This document shows positions 44,883 through 53,427 of a stretch of DNA of 64,000 nt, piece after piece. How positions within the stretch are numbered: the first letter of the stretch is position 1; each line of letters opens with the position of its first letter. The DNA lies in the NCBI RefSeq assembly GCF_900099915.1, contig NZ_FNDB01000015.1, forward strand, positions 21,574 through 85,573, in the 5' to 3' direction. This DNA comes from Flavobacterium omnivorum (GTDB lineage: Bacteria > Bacteroidota > Bacteroidia > Flavobacteriales > Flavobacteriaceae). The translations under genes were made by a program, and so were the position numbers. The notes beneath the pieces are model-generated. The model had not been told where the DNA came from and did not search any database. It saw nothing but the letters and a program-made list of their open reading frames with translations.

Positions 44883-47879
44883 TTAATTCTTTATAGCTTC
44901 ATAAATTATTTTTTGGATATCTTCCCTTATGTTTGCTTTAGATAATCTATTCTCATTAGCAATTGGATACGTTCTATTCGATAAAAACACATAAACAATT
45001 TGCGTTTCAGGATCTGCCCAAGCCATCGTTCCAGTATAACCCGTATGTCCAAAACTTGTCATCGAAGCACAACCACAAGTTGGACCTTCGAGCCCCAACT
45101 GAGGCTTATCAAAACCTACTCCTCTCCTGTTTCCTGCAGCACAAAAATAACAAGTATTGAAATCTTCAAATGTCTTTTCGGAAAAATAGCGTTGATTGCC
45201 ATAACTTCCTTTTTGCAAGTACAGTTCCATTATTTTAGCCACATCCATAGCGTTCGAAAAAATTCCAGCATGCCCTGAAACTCCACCTTCTAGTGCAGCG
45301 GACAAATCATTTACATACCCTTGCAACAGTTGACGACGAAAATAAGTGTCTGTTTCTGTTGGAGGAATTCTGTTTTTATCAAATTTAGTTAAAGGATTAA
45401 AACTAGAATTGTTCATTCCTAGGGAGCGATAGAAATTCTCCTGAATCAAAACATCTAATGTTTTACCGGTAGTTTTCTCCAAATAATCTTTTAAAATCAT
45501 AAAAGTCAGATCACTGTATTTGTATTCTTTTTTTAATGAAATTTTACTTTTAACAATCATTTGCATTATTGTATCGCTAAAATCATTTCTAATAAAAAGG
45601 CTGTCCCCCAATTGCCTCGAAAACTGATCTTCGGACTTTCTTCTAAAATAGATCTCCGAAGGTAATTTTGATTTATCCATTGCAGCCTTGTAAAATGGAA
45701 TTCCTGCGGGTAAACCGGCATAATGAGATAATAAATCCTTGAAATTAATATTTTGTTTGTTGGAGTCTTTAAAAATAGCAGACATAGCTCCTAATGTTGT
45801 TTCTAAATTTATTTTTTGCTGATCGTATTGTAGCATCACATTAGGTAATGTAGCTAAAATTTTTGTCAAAGAAGCGACATCATAAATATCAGAATTTTGA
45901 ACCTTAATTGTTTTATCATACGTATGATACCCAAATGATTTTTGGTAAATAACCTTCCCGTTTCTGGCCACTAGCACCTGAATTCCAGGAGTCATTTTAG
46001 CATTAATTGCTTTAGTAGCAATACCATCAATTTTTGCTAAAATTTCAGAATTCATCCCTACATTTTCAGCCGAAGTAAATCCCAATCGATTTAATTTATC
46101 AGTAGATAGGCCATCATTTACTTTAAAACTAGTATTTATAGAAACAGGTAATTTCCCTTTTGCTTCAATCGCACCAAAAATTAGTTCGGCCGAAACTACC
46201 TGAGCAATAGCACTATTTTGATAGGATACCACCAAACCTTCTATATTTTGATAATTGTTAATGGGCAAGAGCGCGTAGGGTTTAGCAAAAATATCTAGAA
46301 TTACATTATTGTTCTGGGCTAAAAATGCAATCTTTGCTATCTCATCTGCTCTCATATCATCATTTCTAAAAGCTACATCTGATTTATGATAACCAATGAT
46401 AACGGTGGTAAAGGGAGCTAATTTGACTTGCAAACTATCTAGATTAGCATCCGCTATCACAGTAATTTCGGCATATTTTTTAAGGGTAGCAACAAACGCA
46501 TCATTATTGTCATCTCCAATTTTTACGTAAGCAATTTTTTGTAGGTCCAAATTCTTAATGGGTAACACAGCTGCTGTATTTTTTAGTACCGTAATAGCAT
46601 TCTCATATAATTGATAATGCAAGGCCTCATTTTCAACTGAATTTAACTCCTTATACAAATTATCCGTTTCAATCGCTTTGTACGAGTTCAGCCCTGCTTT
46701 GTATTTGAATTTTAATATTTTCTTTACAGAAATAGCCAATCGTTCCGCAGTAAATAAATTAAGTGAATAAGCAAGTATAAATTTTTCGATTGCAGCAGGA
46801 ACATTTTCTGGAAATAGCAACACGTCATTCCCGGCCATAAAAGCTTCGAAATTGATTTCACTGGGTAACTTAAAATCACTCACACTTTTCATATTTAAAG
46901 CATCGGTAAAAATAAGTCCTTTGAAACCCAATTCATTTTGCAGAATAGTAGTAACTACATTGTAAGAAATAGAAGAGGGATAATTAGTTCTACTCTCTAA
47001 ACTAGGAACGTTTAAATGCGCTACCATAACCGAAGAAAGTCCTTCATGGAACATTTTTTTATAAGGATAAAACTCTACGTCTTGTAAACTTACTTTTGAG
47101 GAATTAATAGTGGGCAATCCCTTGTGAGAATCTATTGCAGTGTCGCCATGTCCTGGAAAATGTTTTCCCGTTGAAAAAACGCCCTGACTTTGGACCCCTT
47201 TAATTAAGGCAATCGCATGTTCCGTCACTTTGAACTTATCTTCCCCAAACGAACGAAAACCAATAATAGGATTTTTTGGATTTGAATTAATATCTAAAAC
47301 AGGAGCAAAATTAAAATGCAGTCCCATCCGCTTACTTTGCTGTCCTAATTGGACGCCCAGCTTTTCTATTAATTTCATGTCTTGAATGGCTCCAAGTGTC
47401 ATGTTCCAAGGATAAGTATAGGTTGAATCCAGTCGCATTCCCAAACCCCATTCGGCATCGCTACCAATAAATAACGGGACCTTTGATTTTGATTGAAACC
47501 GATTGGACAATTTTGCTTGGCGAACTGGCCCTCCTTGAAAGAATATTAAACCTCCTATTTTATAATCTATAATTAGTTGGTCAATACTTTTAATGTGGGC
47601 TGAATCTTTATTAGAATAAGCAGCAACCATAAATAGTTGACCAAATTTTTCCTCTAAAGTCATGGAATTGTAGACACTGTCTACCCATTTATTTCCCTCT
47701 GGTTGTAAATCGAATAGCTTTGGAGTATTCGTTATAGCCAAACTATCAAGATTTTGAACTTTGACAGGAACGTTGGTTAAAATTACTTTATTCGAATTAA
47801 TTTTTGTACCAACACAACTTGCAGCAACAAAAAGAAATAAGACATAAGTAAAAAAAATTTTGATGCTTATTTTTTTCAT
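44883..47879 (-). CDS. Fusion of GH3 beta-N-acetylglucosaminidase (NagZ-like) and serine beta-lactamase-like domain
   Basis: 998 residues from the ATG at 47879, which gives a lipoprotein signal (FLFVAASC). The GH3 domain (about 70-410) shows KHFPGHGDTAIDSH and the nucleophile in GLIFTDALNM. A GH3 C-domain follows (about 420-600). The last ~380 residues are a class-C beta-lactamase/DD-peptidase fold: SLTK (S-x-x-K), YSDLTF (Y-x-N-like) and HTGYTG (K-T-G-like). Such fusions are common in Bacteroidota and cut GlcNAc from muropeptides while the second domain may act on D-Ala or esters. The location is periplasmic or surface. It is read downstream of the amidase-Fe-S gene block. Confidence 0.92.
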   Translation of the reverse strand: MKKISIKIFFTYVLFLFVAASCVGTKINSNKVILTNVPVKVQNLDSLAITNTPKLFDLQPEGNKWVDSVYNSMTLEEKFGQLFMVAAYSNKDSAHIKSIDQLIIDYKIGGLIFFQGGPVRQAKLSNRFQSKSKVPLFIGSDAEWGLGMRLDSTYTYPWNMTLGAIQDMKLIEKLGVQLGQQSKRMGLHFNFAPVLDINSNPKNPIIGFRSFGEDKFKVTEHAIALIKGVQSQGVFSTGKHFPGHGDTAIDSHKGLPTINSSKVSLQDVEFYPYKKMFHEGLSSVMVAHLNVPSLESRTNYPSSISYNVVTTILQNELGFKGLIFTDALNMKSVSDFKLPSEINFEAFMAGNDVLLFPENVPAAIEKFILAYSLNLFTAERLAISVKKILKFKYKAGLNSYKAIETDNLYKELNSVENEALHYQLYENAITVLKNTAAVLPIKNLDLQKIAYVKIGDDNNDAFVATLKKYAEITVIADANLDSLQVKLAPFTTVIIGYHKSDVAFRNDDMRADEIAKIAFLAQNNNVILDIFAKPYALLPINNYQNIEGLVVSYQNSAIAQVVSAELIFGAIEAKGKLPVSINTSFKVNDGLSTDKLNRLGFTSAENVGMNSEILAKIDGIATKAINAKMTPGIQVLVARNGKVIYQKSFGYHTYDKTIKVQNSDIYDVASLTKILATLPNVMLQYDQQKINLETTLGAMSAIFKDSNKQNINFKDLLSHYAGLPAGIPFYKAAMDKSKLPSEIYFRRKSEDQFSRQLGDSLFIRNDFSDTIMQMIVKSKISLKKEYKYSDLTFMILKDYLEKTTGKTLDVLIQENFYRSLGMNNSSFNPLTKFDKNRIPPTETDTYFRRQLLQGYVNDLSAALEGGVSGHAGIFSNAMDVAKIMELYLQKGSYGNQRYFSEKTFEDFNTCYFCAAGNRRGVGFDKPQLGLEGPTCGCASMTSFGHTGYTGTMAWADPETQIVYVFLSNRTYPIANENRLSKANIREDIQKIIYEAIKN

Positions 47880-47892
47880 TGGAATGTTTTGT

Positions 47893-48375
47893 TTAAAAAA
47901 AGCGACTGTGCCAGCTATCAATGGCAGCAACTTCCCACGATTCATTAAATTCTTCTATATTGTTAACCAAGTTATTGAAAACGATAGTATTCTCTGTAAC
48001 TGCTTTATCTTTGACCATTTTCTTGAAGTCAATTAGAGGCTTATGGGCAATATGTTCTCCTAATTTAAAAGTGACATTCATTTTATCTAATAAATCCACT
48101 GAATATTTTTGTTCTAAACTTTGGATAAATTCTACAGAGGAATCGATAGAACATCCTGTTGCAGCTTGAACGTCCTGATTTACGGCTATAATGATAAATC
48201 GATTGTATTTTAATTGGTAAGAAGATTCTAAACTAGTGCCATGCGCAGCCCAACCTTCAAGAAAGGATTGTAAGGCTGTTTCTATTTCGGAAAATTCCGC
48301 ATCTGAAAATTTTCTATTCGATTGGTAGATCCAGATTTTAGACTCTTCGGGTAAACTTTCAAATGGAATGTACAT
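47893..48375 (-). CDS. Conserved small soluble protein, function unknown
   Basis: 160 residues, no signal peptide or membrane segment. It begins YIPFESLPEESKIWIYQS, then KFSDAEFSEIETALQSFLEGWAAHG, a compact alpha/beta region with CSIDSSVEFIQSLEQKY, and ends SWHSRFF. Related Flavobacteriaceae proteins carry the label ABC transporter ATPase in annotations I remember, but there is no Walker A, signature or Walker B here, so I reject that name. The C-terminal Trp-rich part is well conserved in my memory. It lies between the GH3-fusion gene (13 bases downstream) and a secreted protein gene, so it belongs to the same operon. Confidence 0.75.
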   Translation of the reverse strand: MYIPFESLPEESKIWIYQSNRKFSDAEFSEIETALQSFLEGWAAHGTSLESSYQLKYNRFIIIAVNQDVQAATGCSIDSSVEFIQSLEQKYSVDLLDKMNVTFKLGEHIAHKPLIDFKKMVKDKAVTENTIVFNNLVNNIEEFNESWEVAAIDSWHSRFF

Positions 48376-48414
48376 AATTGTATTTATTTGCTAGATTTTA
48401 AAAAAATCAAAACG

Positions 48415-49023
48415 TTATATTTTTTCTAGATTAGTTATAATTTTAAAATATCTAAATTCTTTGTTTTGTGGATCAAAGAGTTCAATTTCAGTATAACTCA
48501 CCTTTATATTATCATTTTTATTGATCTCCTTATTGGTTAATAAGGAGGCTGTTTCAAAGTAATCTAATAAAAGAAAACTAAAATTTCTTCCATTTTTATC
48601 TTTTACCTGAATAGACATGAACTGTTCCGATTTTATTTCGATCACTTTCCCTTCAACAAAATAGCTTTCTTTTTCTGCCTCATTGGAATTATCATCTTCA
48701 ATAGATCTTCTGCCCATTTCCATTATAATTTCTGGACAACTCATCATCATTTTCATTGCTACTTTCTCTCCTAAGCCACGCATTCCCTCTTCATCATCAA
48801 AACTGATTTTATCTTTCGGTTCAAATTCTGACGCATGAGCAGAATAACTTTGAATCATGCATAATCCAACTTGGGTTTGCATCTCTTTTTTATTCATCTC
48901 TGAATAATTTATTTTTTTAGCTTCTAAACAAGCGCAAGTTTCTTTTCCAATCACATCATAGACGTCTTGAGCAAATGAAAAAGAAGAACAAAGAACCAAC
49001 ATTATAAAATATAATTTCCTCAT
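48415..49023 (-). CDS. Secreted protein of unknown function
   Basis: 202 residues with a signal peptide (LYFIMLVLCSSFSFAQ, cut after FAQ). The N-terminal part has a Cys-containing segment (IGKETCACLEAKK) and further Cys at MIQSYS and MMSCPEII, perhaps disulfides. The C-terminal half is beta-rich (YFVEGKVIEIKSEQFMSIQV, then NFSFLLLDYFETASLL), like an OB-fold. I do not recognise the family. It lies 2 bases downstream of the Fe-S protein gene and is co-transcribed. Confidence 0.7.
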   Translation of the reverse strand: MRKLYFIMLVLCSSFSFAQDVYDVIGKETCACLEAKKINYSEMNKKEMQTQVGLCMIQSYSAHASEFEPKDKISFDDEEGMRGLGEKVAMKMMMSCPEIIMEMGRRSIEDDNSNEAEKESYFVEGKVIEIKSEQFMSIQVKDKNGRNFSFLLLDYFETASLLTNKEINKNDNIKVSYTEIELFDPQNKEFRYFKIITNLEKI

Positions 49024-49025
49024 TG

Positions 49026-49817
49026 TTACAAATCCTGCGCATTAGCAATCAGTTCTGCAATATCCATAACTTTTACTTCGCCTTCCTTTTCTTTATTTTT
49101 AATTCCATCAGTCATCATGGTATTACAAAAAGGACAACCAGCAGCAATAATTTCTGGTTTTGTTTCTAAAGCATCTTCTGTTCTTTCAATGTTAACCTCT
49201 TTATTTCCGGGTTCAGCATCTTTAAACATCTGAGCACCACCCGCGCCACAACAAAGTCCGTTAGCTTTAGAGCGCTTCATTTCCACTAATTCAGCATCCA
49301 ATTTAAGGATCAATTCCCTTGGAGCTTCATAAACATTATTCGCTCTCCCTAAGTAACAAGGATCATGAAATGTAATACGTTTCCCTTTGAATTGTCCTCC
49401 CTCAATTGTTAGTCTTCCATCATCTAACAATGATTTTAAAAATTCAGTGTGATGTACTACTTCATATTTCCCTCCTAATTCAGGGTATTCGTTTTTAAGA
49501 GTATTAAAACAATGAGGACAAGCGGTAACAATTTTTTTTGCTTCATAAGCATTTAAAACCTCGATATTCATCATGGCTTGCATTTGGAATAAAAATTCAT
49601 TCCCAGCTCTTTTTGCAGGATCTCCAGTACAGCTTTCTTCAGTACCTAAGACTGCAAAAGGAACATTGGCCCGATTCAAAATACGAACAAATGCCTTTGT
49701 TATTTTTTTTGCTCTATCATCAAAACTTCCTGCACATCCTACCCAAAACAAAACTTCTGGTTGTTTCCCTTGAGCTAACATTTCGGCCATTGTTGGCACT
49801 ATTAAATTCTCTGACAT
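49026..49817 (-). CDS. Cys-rich (CCG-domain) Fe-S oxidoreductase subunit, HdrB/GlpC-like
   Basis: 263 residues, two CCG-type cysteine regions: the first with CVGC-like FWVGCAGSFD and ACPHCFN, the second with HDPCYLGRAN, GLCCGAGGAQMF and GCPFCNTMM. Proteins with two such domains (HdrB, GlpC, LutA) bind a [4Fe-4S] cluster and pass electrons to quinones or disulfides. No membrane segment, so it is cytosolic. The partner is the membrane-bound ferredoxin-type protein 73 bases upstream in the transcript. Together they make a two-subunit electron-transfer module of unknown donor; the metal/sulfur cluster types are inferred from the cysteines. Confidence 0.85.
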   Translation of the reverse strand: MSENLIVPTMAEMLAQGKQPEVLFWVGCAGSFDDRAKKITKAFVRILNRANVPFAVLGTEESCTGDPAKRAGNEFLFQMQAMMNIEVLNAYEAKKIVTACPHCFNTLKNEYPELGGKYEVVHHTEFLKSLLDDGRLTIEGGQFKGKRITFHDPCYLGRANNVYEAPRELILKLDAELVEMKRSKANGLCCGAGGAQMFKDAEPGNKEVNIERTEDALETKPEIIAAGCPFCNTMMTDGIKNKEKEGEVKVMDIAELIANAQDL

Positions 49818-49890
49818 AACTTTTATTTTTTTATCAAACGGTCAAAAAACACCTATTTGTAAGTATTGTTAAATTCTGCTTAGTACAAAA

Positions 49891-51225
49891 TTAATTTTCG
49901 TTTTTCCAATTCAATCTATCTTGCTGATTGTATTGCCATGGTGCTCCATTATTTTCAATATTGGTCATCATTGCATTAACAGGCATTGGAGCTGCGCTTT
50001 GTTCCATTACTAGATAGCGTCTCATATCCATAATAATTGAAAGTGGACTGATATTTACGGGACATTCTTCCACGCAAGCATTACATGATGTGCATGCCCA
50101 TAGCTCTTCTGCTGTGATATAATCGTTTAATAAGGTTTTGTTATCAGGAATAAAAATACCTTTATTGGCATCTATATTTCTACCTACTTCCTCCATTCTA
50201 TCTCTTGTATCCATCATAATTTTGCGAGGAGACAATTTTTTTCCTGTTATATTGGCGGGACAGGATGAGGTACATCTACCACATTCTGTACACGTGTAAG
50301 CATTCAACAATTGCACCCAATTTAAATCCTGAATATCACTAGCACCAAATTTACTTGGAACTGCATTATCATCAACTGGCGCTGCTGCAAATGGATCTGC
50401 GGTGGGATCCATCATTAGTTTTACTTCTTTGGTCACGGATTCTAAATTATCGAATTGTCCTTGTGGATTTAAATTTGCAAAATAAGTGTTAGGAAAAGCC
50501 AAAAGGATATGTAAATGCTTAGAAAAATACAAGTAATTCATAAATATTAAAATACCCGTAATATGCAGCCACCAAAATATTTCAGAAAGTAGCATGACTA
50601 GTTCATTGGACATTCCATTAAAAATTGGCTCAATAAATTGACTTATAGGAAACGAACCCGCTTTTATAAAATGAGAAAAACCTCCAGGTACATTCTGTAA
50701 ATGCAAATCAGAAGCATTCATTAACAAAAACAATGTCATTAGTACTACCTCAAAATACAAGATGTAATTTCCATCATTTTTAGGCCAACCTTTTAAGTCT
50801 GAACTTACAAATCTTTTTAGTTTAATCACATTTCTACGACTCCAAAAAGCAAAAACAGCTACTAAAACTAAAAATGCCAAAATTTCAAAAGAAGCAATTA
50901 GTACATCATACGTAGCTCCTATAAAAGCAAAAACGCGGTGCGTACCAAAAAGCCCATCGATAATGATTTCTAACAACTCTATATTAATAACCACAAATCC
51001 CACATACACAATAATATGCAAAATTCCTGCAACAGGACGTTTGACCATTTTTGATTGACCCAAGGCAATCATAGCCATGTTAGTCCATCGTGCTTTTGGA
51101 TTATCTGAACGATTTACATCCGTTCCTAGATTAATATTTCTTCTGATTTTTTTGACACTTGTAAAAAAATATCCGAAACCAATTACCAATAGTATGGCAA
51201 ATAAAATGTTGTCTAAGTAGCTCAT
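49891..51225 (-). CDS. Membrane-bound 4Fe-4S ferredoxin-type electron carrier, HdrC/E-like
   Basis: 444 residues. The N-terminal ~260 hold about six hydrophobic segments (for example ILFAILLVIGFGYFFTSVKK at 7-26, and a helix with HITGILIFMNYLYFSKHLH) with several His that may bind heme b. The C-terminal domain has two ferredoxin motifs: CTECGRCTSSCP and CTSCNACVEECP, each for a [4Fe-4S] cluster. This is the layout of heterodisulfide-reductase-related membrane subunits that exchange electrons with menaquinone. The CCG protein gene follows 73 bases downstream. The start ATG is 5 bases from the mlaD stop, so the genes are co-transcribed. Confidence 0.85.
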   Translation of the reverse strand: MSYLDNILFAILLVIGFGYFFTSVKKIRRNINLGTDVNRSDNPKARWTNMAMIALGQSKMVKRPVAGILHIIVYVGFVVINIELLEIIIDGLFGTHRVFAFIGATYDVLIASFEILAFLVLVAVFAFWSRRNVIKLKRFVSSDLKGWPKNDGNYILYFEVVLMTLFLLMNASDLHLQNVPGGFSHFIKAGSFPISQFIEPIFNGMSNELVMLLSEIFWWLHITGILIFMNYLYFSKHLHILLAFPNTYFANLNPQGQFDNLESVTKEVKLMMDPTADPFAAAPVDDNAVPSKFGASDIQDLNWVQLLNAYTCTECGRCTSSCPANITGKKLSPRKIMMDTRDRMEEVGRNIDANKGIFIPDNKTLLNDYITAEELWACTSCNACVEECPVNISPLSIIMDMRRYLVMEQSAAPMPVNAMMTNIENNGAPWQYNQQDRLNWKNEN

Positions 51226-51230
51226 ATTTA

Positions 51231-52196
51231 CTATTTTTTTTCTACTGAAATAGAATCTTTTTCAGGACCGACGTAAGGTTTGTTTTTTTTACCAAAAACA
51301 GAGATGTTAACATATCGCGTTGGATAAAGTCTTATATCTTGCAATAACAATTCTAATTCTTTGGTGGAAGTTTTAACATTTTGGTAGAACGCATCATCAT
51401 TCAATAATTTCCCCATCGAACCTTTGCCGGACTCTAATCCAGTCACAATACCATCTACTCTTGCTAAAGTTGCATTCAAATTTTTAACGGTTTTACCCAA
51501 ATCAGCTTTATCAAGTGAGTCTGAAATTTTTGAGAAGTTTCCAGATATTTTATTAAAATTGGTAACCACACCATTTATTTGAGTTTTATTAGTGTTCAAT
51601 AAATCATTAACACTCATAGAAACTTTATGGAATTGTTCTATAGTTTTACTCAATTCAGCCAAAGTAAGTTTTAAATCCTGTTGCCCTTTTGGATCTAACA
51701 CGTTATTTAAGCCTGAAATTAATACTTCCGTGCTTCCCAATAACTTTTCTAATTTTTCCTGAAGCGGTGCTAATTGATCTCCTACTTTATCTGTAAGTCC
51801 CATTTTGACTCCCGCCTGCAATTTTTGACCATCAACAGCTAAGGTTTTATCTTTAAAATTTGGAATAATTGCAATTTGCTTCCCTCCTATAAATCCAGGT
51901 TCGTATATGGATGCGATACTTGATTTTGAAATTGGAAAATCCGTTTTCAATTGCAATTCTACTAATAATTGACCAGTACCTTCAATTATTGAGATTTTAC
52001 TCACTTTACCTATGACTAAACCGTTTAGCGTAACTGGTGCTGATGTAGTAAGACCTTCAACGGTTTTATATTCTACGTAAAATGTTTTGTAATTAATAAA
52101 AAGGTCTCTGCCCTTCAAAAAACTGTAGCCCCAAATAAATAATAATATAGAAGCAATTACTAAAATAGCAGTTTTAATTTCTCGTGTTATTTTCAA
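51231..52196 (-). CDS. MlaD-type MCE-domain lipid transport protein
   Basis: 321 residues. One N-terminal membrane anchor (TAILVIASILLFIWGYSF, about 9-26) is followed by the MCE domain (about 40-125; VEYKTVEGLTTSAPVTLNG, then VGKVSKISI). A long helical C-terminal part (about 130-320) follows, as in MlaD-like periplasmic phospholipid shuttles. The start codon is TTG at 52196; no ATG fits the family start. TAAATTTG on the minus strand at 52214-52221, just before it, is a -7 element. MlaE/MlaF partners are not in the window. It lies downstream of the amidase genes and upstream of the Fe-S pair. Confidence 0.82.
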   Translation of the reverse strand: MKITREIKTAILVIASILLFIWGYSFLKGRDLFINYKTFYVEYKTVEGLTTSAPVTLNGLVIGKVSKISIIEGTGQLLVELQLKTDFPISKSSIASIYEPGFIGGKQIAIIPNFKDKTLAVDGQKLQAGVKMGLTDKVGDQLAPLQEKLEKLLGSTEVLISGLNNVLDPKGQQDLKLTLAELSKTIEQFHKVSMSVNDLLNTNKTQINGVVTNFNKISGNFSKISDSLDKADLGKTVKNLNATLARVDGIVTGLESGKGSMGKLLNDDAFYQNVKTSTKELELLLQDIRLYPTRYVNISVFGKKNKPYVGPEKDSISVEKK

Positions 52197-52243
52197 AATT
52201 TAAGTATTTTTTACAAATTTAATATAAAATATTTGACTTGTTG

Positions 52244-53377
52244 TTATAATTTAATCGCTTCTTCTACACTTATACTTTTTCCGTCTCTAAACGCAATAAT
52301 ATACGCAGTAGTATACCCTTTGGATTTAACCTCCTTTAAATCTTTTTTTGCAACCGCATAATCTGATGTATCGCCATAAGCATATTTGTAAAACGACCCA
52401 TTTCTGGTTCTTACAGATACATTTTTTAATCCTTTAAAATTAGAAGGATTTAATTTAATGTTTTTATTTCCTGCTGCAAATTGAACTTTAAAAACAACAT
52501 TTGAATTTCTTGCTTTTGATACTTTATTATCAGCAATTCGTTTTGACTTCGGACTCTCCCTCGGTTTACTGGATGGAGTTTTATCATAATTGACGTCCGC
52601 TTGTGATCCAAAATATTCTTTTTTATAGGATATGATTGCAGATGCAATTGCCTCGGCCATATTATTTTGCCCTACATCAGAATTTAAATAAAGTCCTTCT
52701 TTACTATTCGATAAAAAACCAAGTTCGATTAACACACTAGGCATATAAGAAGCATCTAATACCCATAATGGAGTTTGCTTTATCCCTCTTGATTTTCGAT
52801 GCAGTTTATTTCTAAAATTACTTTCGATTTTTGAGGCTAAACGTATGCTCCGATCTAAATAATCTTCCTGCAATATTTTTAATCCAATCAAAGTTTCTGG
52901 ATTTTTAGGATCAAATCCTTTGTAGCTGCGCTTGTAATCCTTCTCCAACAAAATAACTGAATTTTCTTGTTTGGCAATTTCTAGATTTCCTTTACTTCTA
53001 GATAAACCCATTACAAACGTTTCGGTACCATAGGGAACTGGATTTTTAACTGAATTACAATGTATTGAAACGAATAAATTAGCGTCTATACTATTTGCTT
53101 TTTTAGGTCTGTCTTTTAATTCAATAAAAACATCCGATTTCCTAGTATGAACAACTTCAATATCACTTTCTCTTTTGAGGTATTTTTCTAATTTCAAGGC
53201 AGTTTTTAAGGCGATTTCCTTTTCAACAAAACCATGATAGGAATTACCAGGATCTTTCCCACCATGCCCTGCGTCTATTATGACGACAAACTTAGTAGTG
53301 GACTGAGAAAAAAGATTGGGAGAGAAAAATAAAATTAGAGTTACAATTAGAGCTTTAATTTCTTTAGGTAAATTCAA
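52244..53377 (-). CDS. N-acetylmuramoyl-L-alanine amidase, tandem copy 1
   Basis: 377 residues from a TTG at 53377; the start is supported by the signal peptide (ALIVTLILFFSPNLFSQ) and a TAAATTTG -7 element at 53397-53404. The Zn-amidase (Amidase_3) domain runs about 30-240: VIIDAGHGGKDPG (H38), the EKEIAL Glu, VSIHCNS with the second His and the catalytic Glu in VLIELGFLSN. The C-terminal ~75 residues (VFKVQFAAGNKNIKLNP, AKKDLKEVKSKGYTTAYI) look like a SPOR-type denuded-glycan-binding domain. It cleaves septal peptidoglycan. It is next to a close paralogue upstream, suggesting a gene duplication. Confidence 0.88.
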   Translation of the reverse strand: MNLPKEIKALIVTLILFFSPNLFSQSTTKFVVIIDAGHGGKDPGNSYHGFVEKEIALKTALKLEKYLKRESDIEVVHTRKSDVFIELKDRPKKANSIDANLFVSIHCNSVKNPVPYGTETFVMGLSRSKGNLEIAKQENSVILLEKDYKRSYKGFDPKNPETLIGLKILQEDYLDRSIRLASKIESNFRNKLHRKSRGIKQTPLWVLDASYMPSVLIELGFLSNSKEGLYLNSDVGQNNMAEAIASAIISYKKEYFGSQADVNYDKTPSSKPRESPKSKRIADNKVSKARNSNVVFKVQFAAGNKNIKLNPSNFKGLKNVSVRTRNGSFYKYAYGDTSDYAVAKKDLKEVKSKGYTTAYIIAFRDGKSISVEEAIKL

Positions 53378-53427
53378 AGTAGTCTTTTTTTTTGTGCAAA
53401 TTTAATAGAAGAGAATAATAACAGTTT

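Noticed and set aside
47893..48375. ABC transporter ATPase
   Set aside because: No Walker A, Walker B or signature motif is present.
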